Shown in pieces: positions 60,036 through 64,000 of a DNA stretch of 64,000 nt. Position numbers and translations under genes: made by a program. Positions within the stretch are counted from its first letter, which is position 1, and each line of letters starts with the position of its first letter. Below the pieces are notes generated by a model that was not told the origin of the DNA, searched no databases, and saw only the letters and a list, made by a program, of their open reading frames with translations. The DNA comes from Marisa cornuarietis (lineage: Eukaryota; Mollusca; Gastropoda; Architaenioglossa; Ampullariidae): contig SMMW01000634.1 in NCBI GenBank assembly GCA_004794655.1, positions 2,390,501 to 2,454,500 on the forward strand. Direction: 5' to 3'.

Positions 60036-61537
60036 CAGGCCTATAGCATACAGAAGGACAATTTCAATTTCGCACACAATTTGCGGGTGATTCTTCAATG
60101 AAGGAAGACACACAGAAAAACCTACGAATGTCCCTCTCTTCAACACCCACACACACACACACTTTCTTCCTCACACATGCACACGGAGCACCACGCAAAC
60201 TTTCCTCGATGCTGTCGGCAACATTGCGAGGAACTTGACATGCCTTCAGCCTGTCTCAGGAGCCACAAAAAATCTTGTGTCTCGAGGCAACGCTGCCCTA
60301 CACTGCATGCCGATCCAGATTAACCGCGAAAGCCACGTGACAAAATGACAGGCGAGTGCGGATACGACGCAAAGTTCAAAGGTCAGGAAAATCGACAGGA
60401 GAGTACTATCACTAATGACCCTGACCTGCTTTGGGGGATGCTGCTAGTGTCGTACACCCGACAATTGACTCTCAACACGCAAAATTAACTAATGTGCTTT
60501 CTCCTTTGATGAAACTAAATACAACGCCAAAGAGAAAAAAAGAGCAAATAAGACAAAAGGTGAGACTTCCAGAGAGCTAAAATAAAAAAAATGATGTTTC
60601 TTCGAGAGGCAAGTAGCTGCCTTTACAAGGGGAAGTAGAATAAAATCTCAGAAGCACGATTTTTTTATGGTCAAACGATGAAAAGGAAGAATAAAATTGG
60701 AGTACCCATGTTTTTTGTTTCTGGTGTGCTTGGAAGTGAAAAGCGCTTCCACCTAAAGGTGATTTCGCAAAAAAGCATTAATTGAAACTAAGTATCTACT
60801 TAGCATCCATTGATACTAAGCATCAGTTTGTCTGGAAAAAACAAAAGAAATGTTTATTTAAAAATTTGGTGAAAATTTCCTTACTTATAGGACGGCCAAG
60901 AAGCGATATGTGAGTCAATGCACAGTGAGACGAAAAGCAATGTATCCACCATATCCGCAAGGCCCCGTGCTCTCCCCCCTCCGCTCGCCAACCTCTTGGC
61001 TCTCACCTTTGAACCTCATCATCGACACATTACGAGGCACGTCGTCGATCAACAACCGAAGCCTCGCTTCTCGGACAACACGACAAGAACTTCTGGCCAG
61101 AAGCAGGGCGAGAGGAAGTGTTTCTGACGAGGCACCAAAAATAGCACAACCCGTACTACACGGACATGTTCGTCACACTACGTCAAGTCCGGCAAAAGAT
61201 ACTGGCCACAGAATAACGGACTGTTCTTCTCAAGCCAAAGAATGGTTACCTCTTCTGCCCTTATTGTCGCCTTCAATTAAAAAAACAAAACAAAAAAACA
61301 CGCGGGAGCGCAGTGTCGCATGCGGCCTTCTTTTAAACGAGGACACACAGCACGGGATGCGAGGGCGCCCTCCTTCCTGCAGGACTGCAGCGACCAACTA
61401 GCACAGTGTCGTGTCTCTCTCTGCCTCTTCATCTCTTCCAGCTGTCAGAGCAGTTCGGCTGCCGCACATGCTGGCACGCGATGGCTCCAAGAGCACGTCA
61501 AGCCGGCCAGAAAATTGGATTCCCGACTCCAGACTCA

Positions 61538-61570
61538 GGGTAGCGGGGGACGAGGGGTGGGGGGGGAGGG
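61538..61570 (+). other. G-quadruplex-capable G-tract cluster
   Basis: Runs GGG, GGGGG, GGGG, a G8 run and GGG occur within 33 nt with short loops. It sits in the CpG-rich block upstream of the receptor. Confidence 0.65.
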
Positions 61571-62282
61571 AAGTTGTGCTTGGGCGACGCCTTCCCGCAC
61601 AGAACCAATGCTTGAAGCTTCTTCGGGGAGTGGAGACGGACCCAAGTTTATCTCAACTTTTTCTTCCCCCGCAAGTGTCGTCACGCTGGTGTCCCTGTCG
61701 TCGTGGCGTCGGTGACTTCGACCATCATCCCTAGCATCAGGTGCTACAACTGTGATTTTACTCCAGTATTGTCTCGGTAGATACAGTCAGGATTTTTTGC
61801 TTTTTTAAACTTTTTTTTTTATTGAAACACTCCACGAGCACAGCTATACTAGCAGCTCCATCTTCTTCCTCTGAAGTCCCAGATGATCTGTCGGCTACTC
61901 CACCCCGTCAGCTAACTCTCCCTGGAGCTCCAAGACGTGTCGGTAAAAATTTACTGCAGTTCTGTCCCCTTTGCTCTCCCGCGCCTTCTCTCCCCCTCGA
62001 CCACAGTTCTTCTCCTCGCGTTGAGGCTCGGGGCTCCTCCATTCACTGCCGCCGCTCTCGGTGTGAGTGAGCGAAATGAGTCTGCGAACAACAAGAGCAG
62101 CAAAGAGTCTACAGAGATGATGGTTGTGATGGTGCAAAGAGAGAGATAAGACGCAAGTAGCTAAGGAGAGAAAGAGAGAGGAGGGAGAAGCACTCGCGCC
62201 TCATTGTCGCTCTCCTCTCGCAAGCTGACCCCCCCCCCACACACACATATCATCAGAGCGCCTGCAGCGCGCGCCGTGCCCC

Positions 62283-62294
62283 TGACGTCACGTG
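62283..62294. promoter_or_regulatory. Overlapping CRE and E-box (TGACGTCACGTG)
   Basis: A full palindromic CRE (TGACGTCA, 62283..62290) overlaps a CACGTG E-box (62289..62294) inside the CpG-rich block. These are consensus sites for CREB/ATF and bHLH factors respectively. The exact reverse complement of this 12-mer occurs at 3320..3331. Confidence 0.35.
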
Positions 62295-62620
62295 ACGCGG
62301 CGTTAAGGTCAGGTGACGGCGAGCCGCAAGCCCCGCGCGACAGTTCGATGCGCCGCGGCGTTCAACCATCTCGCCCCGCCTCCGGCTCGTCCTACCCTCT
62401 TGTCGTTCTCTGGACTTACCTCCCTTCTCTATCCTTCCTCTGCCGCTCTCCCTTCCTGAACACTTCCTTCGATCTTTTTCTCGACCACTCCCTCCTCCCT
62501 CTCCCCCCTCCCCCCCGAAACAGTTCACTCTCACCTGGAGTGCGCACGTGCACAAATGCACCGCAAGAATCAAGGAGGAATAATCTTCGTTGCACCCTCT
62601 CATGACAGGTTGAACAGCGT

Positions 62621-64000
62621 TTTCTCTCCCTTGATAATCACAGCCTTTTTTTCTTTGGCATAAGAAAGAAACAAAATGAAACTACTCCCTCCCTACAAAT
62701 ACCCTCTGAACAAAACAAGCAAACAAATAAAGAGAAGACAACTATAAGTCTACTTTCTTGAACTTTTGTGAGATTGATGAAAGGGATGGATGTTAAGAAA
62801 ATAGCCTCTTTTAGGTCATAAAACTCCTTACAGCAATCAGTTTAGTGACGACATGCTGAAAATGGTCGACAAAGATGTAGCTTCCAGTGTTGAAACATAT
62901 CACCTTGACTTTCCCCCCTCTGAACTCCCACCGCTGAGTCCGGACTTAGTACACGAGCTAGGACGCTTGGCTCTTACCAGCTCCTCTCCTCTCACAATTC
63001 TTGACACATGAGTTAGCACTTGGCTCGTTTGCGTGTTTTCGAAAAACGCAGGCACTTGCTAACTCTGTTTCTGCCACGAAATTCGACTTCTGGAGGCTGC
63101 GAGGCTTTGGCACCATAAAAATGTCGGAACTGGCTGCAAGCTGTAAAGATATCGCCATGTTTCTCATCATTGCAGGCTGTGCCAGGGCGGTAGGGTAGTT
63201 TCGCTAAGCGGCTCATCCATTCCCTCTCACCCTTAATGACAGAGAAGTGAAGGAACAAGTGTCTTACAGAAGGAAGGGGAAGGGGGGCTCACCTAGCCTC
63301 TCCTCTTGGCCTTCCAACGAGCGTTTATTTATATTTGCTCCCAACATGCATCAACAAGGTTTTTTTTTCAGTTGGATGAGAGAAGCTGGAGAAATTTTAT
63401 TAGCTAATGACTGTTCGGAGGAAAGAGGTCGGATTAATGGCGAGCAATTAAGAGATATTAACAAAGATATTAATACAATTCTAGGGGAAAACATGAGGGG
63501 AAAATAATAGAAATAAGGGAAATAAGGAGGTTGCGATAGTTCAGTTTTAGGGGTGGGTAGGTGGGTGAAGGATTAGGTGGGATTAAGGAAAAGAATAGAT
63601 ATGCAGTGAACGCAAATAAATAGGAAGCGAAAAAAGCAGCCAATGAAATCGCTCCTTATAAAAATGCAGCAACCACTGGAAGCCTGACAGTGTTTTTCGT
63701 GCATGTCAGTTGAAAAGAAATTAATAAGATGATTTAAACATGATAAGAAAAAGACCATGTAAGGGATTAGGGATTGATCGTGAAAGAATTGTATTCCAGC
63801 ATGTAATGATCAGTGCTGCGAATTGCCTGCACCCATAGCAACATAGCTAACTAAACGCCGATGTCAGCAGAACGGAAGATTTGAAAGTAATCACAGTTTT
63901 GCGGAAGATGAGGGGTAGGCGTACTTGCCTTTTCTGCGACAGCTTACCGGACAGTAAAGATAGACGATGGACAGATTAATAAAATTGCGAGCATCGTGAA
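62621..64000. other. No gene seen
   Basis: Short overlapping frames on both strands at 62958..63258, none with a domain. The right end is AT-rich. Confidence 0.5.

Larger units (their letters stand above)
58838..61299. other. Upstream flank of the receptor
   Basis: Contains the CACGTG palindrome (59136) and an AC array (59980). 59340..59560 is A/T-rich. Frames of 103 and 163 codons show no domain. It may include an intron or promoter of the receptor. Confidence 0.4.
61300..62620. promoter_or_regulatory. G/C- and CpG-rich block, candidate promoter region of the receptor
   Basis: This stretch is visibly richer in G+C and CpG than its surroundings. It contains a G-run cluster (61538..61570), a fused CRE/E-box (62283..62294), a CpG-dense stretch around 62250..62400 and a C-rich tract (about 62489..62518). 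Several overlapping open frames on both strands reflect the composition, and none shows a recognisable domain. It lies 2.7-4 kb upstream of the receptor ATG, so it could hold a promoter and a non-coding first exon. It could equally serve a gene to the right of the window. Confidence 0.35.

Overview
The window looks like metazoan nuclear DNA, most likely from a mollusc and plausibly a gastropod. It has very low gene density, long AT-rich intergenic stretches, many (CA)n/(GT)n microsatellites, decayed non-LTR retrotransposons and short tRNA-headed repeats. No bacterial operons, CRISPR array, rRNA or convincing tRNA gene is visible. The taxonomic call is an inference from the receptor's sequence type and the style of the repeats; no species marker was seen.

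Only one convincing protein-coding gene is present. It is an intronless (within the CDS) class A aminergic GPCR on the minus strand at 56999..58618 (539 codons from the first ATG). Its binding-site residues and intracellular loop 2 look like an invertebrate 5-HT7-type serotonin receptor. The reading frame stays open, without an ATG, for about 216 nt upstream and includes a signal-peptide-like hydrophobic stretch. A CpG- and G/C-rich block at about 61300..62620, 2.7-4 kb upstream, is the best promoter candidate in the window.

The remainder is repeat-rich. Six non-LTR retrotransposon relics are recognisable by their reverse-transcriptase or C-terminal coding text: 849..2000 (+), 3687..4560 (-), 10140..10480 (+), 19318..19626 (-), 29258..29690 (+, split by a 240-bp insertion) and 38700..39075 (+). 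All carry stops or frameshifts and are dead. They fall into at least two groups. Short tRNA-headed SINE-like elements lie at about 19130..19316 (-), 25297..25463 (-), 36366..36566 (+, with a 12-bp target-site duplication), 40329..40475 (+) and 46500..46620 (+), with weaker candidates elsewhere. There are three degenerate minisatellites (8652..8773, 16977..17233, 31991..32230), three two-copy 29-31 bp tandem duplications, a (CAC)30 tract, a (CTTT)n tract and about eleven dinucleotide arrays.

I did not find a new multi-gene biological system. The observations most worth checking are the nested insertion that interrupts a LINE relic cleanly, the SINE with an exact target-site duplication, the 44-bp minisatellite, and the receptor's unresolved N-terminus and upstream regulatory block.
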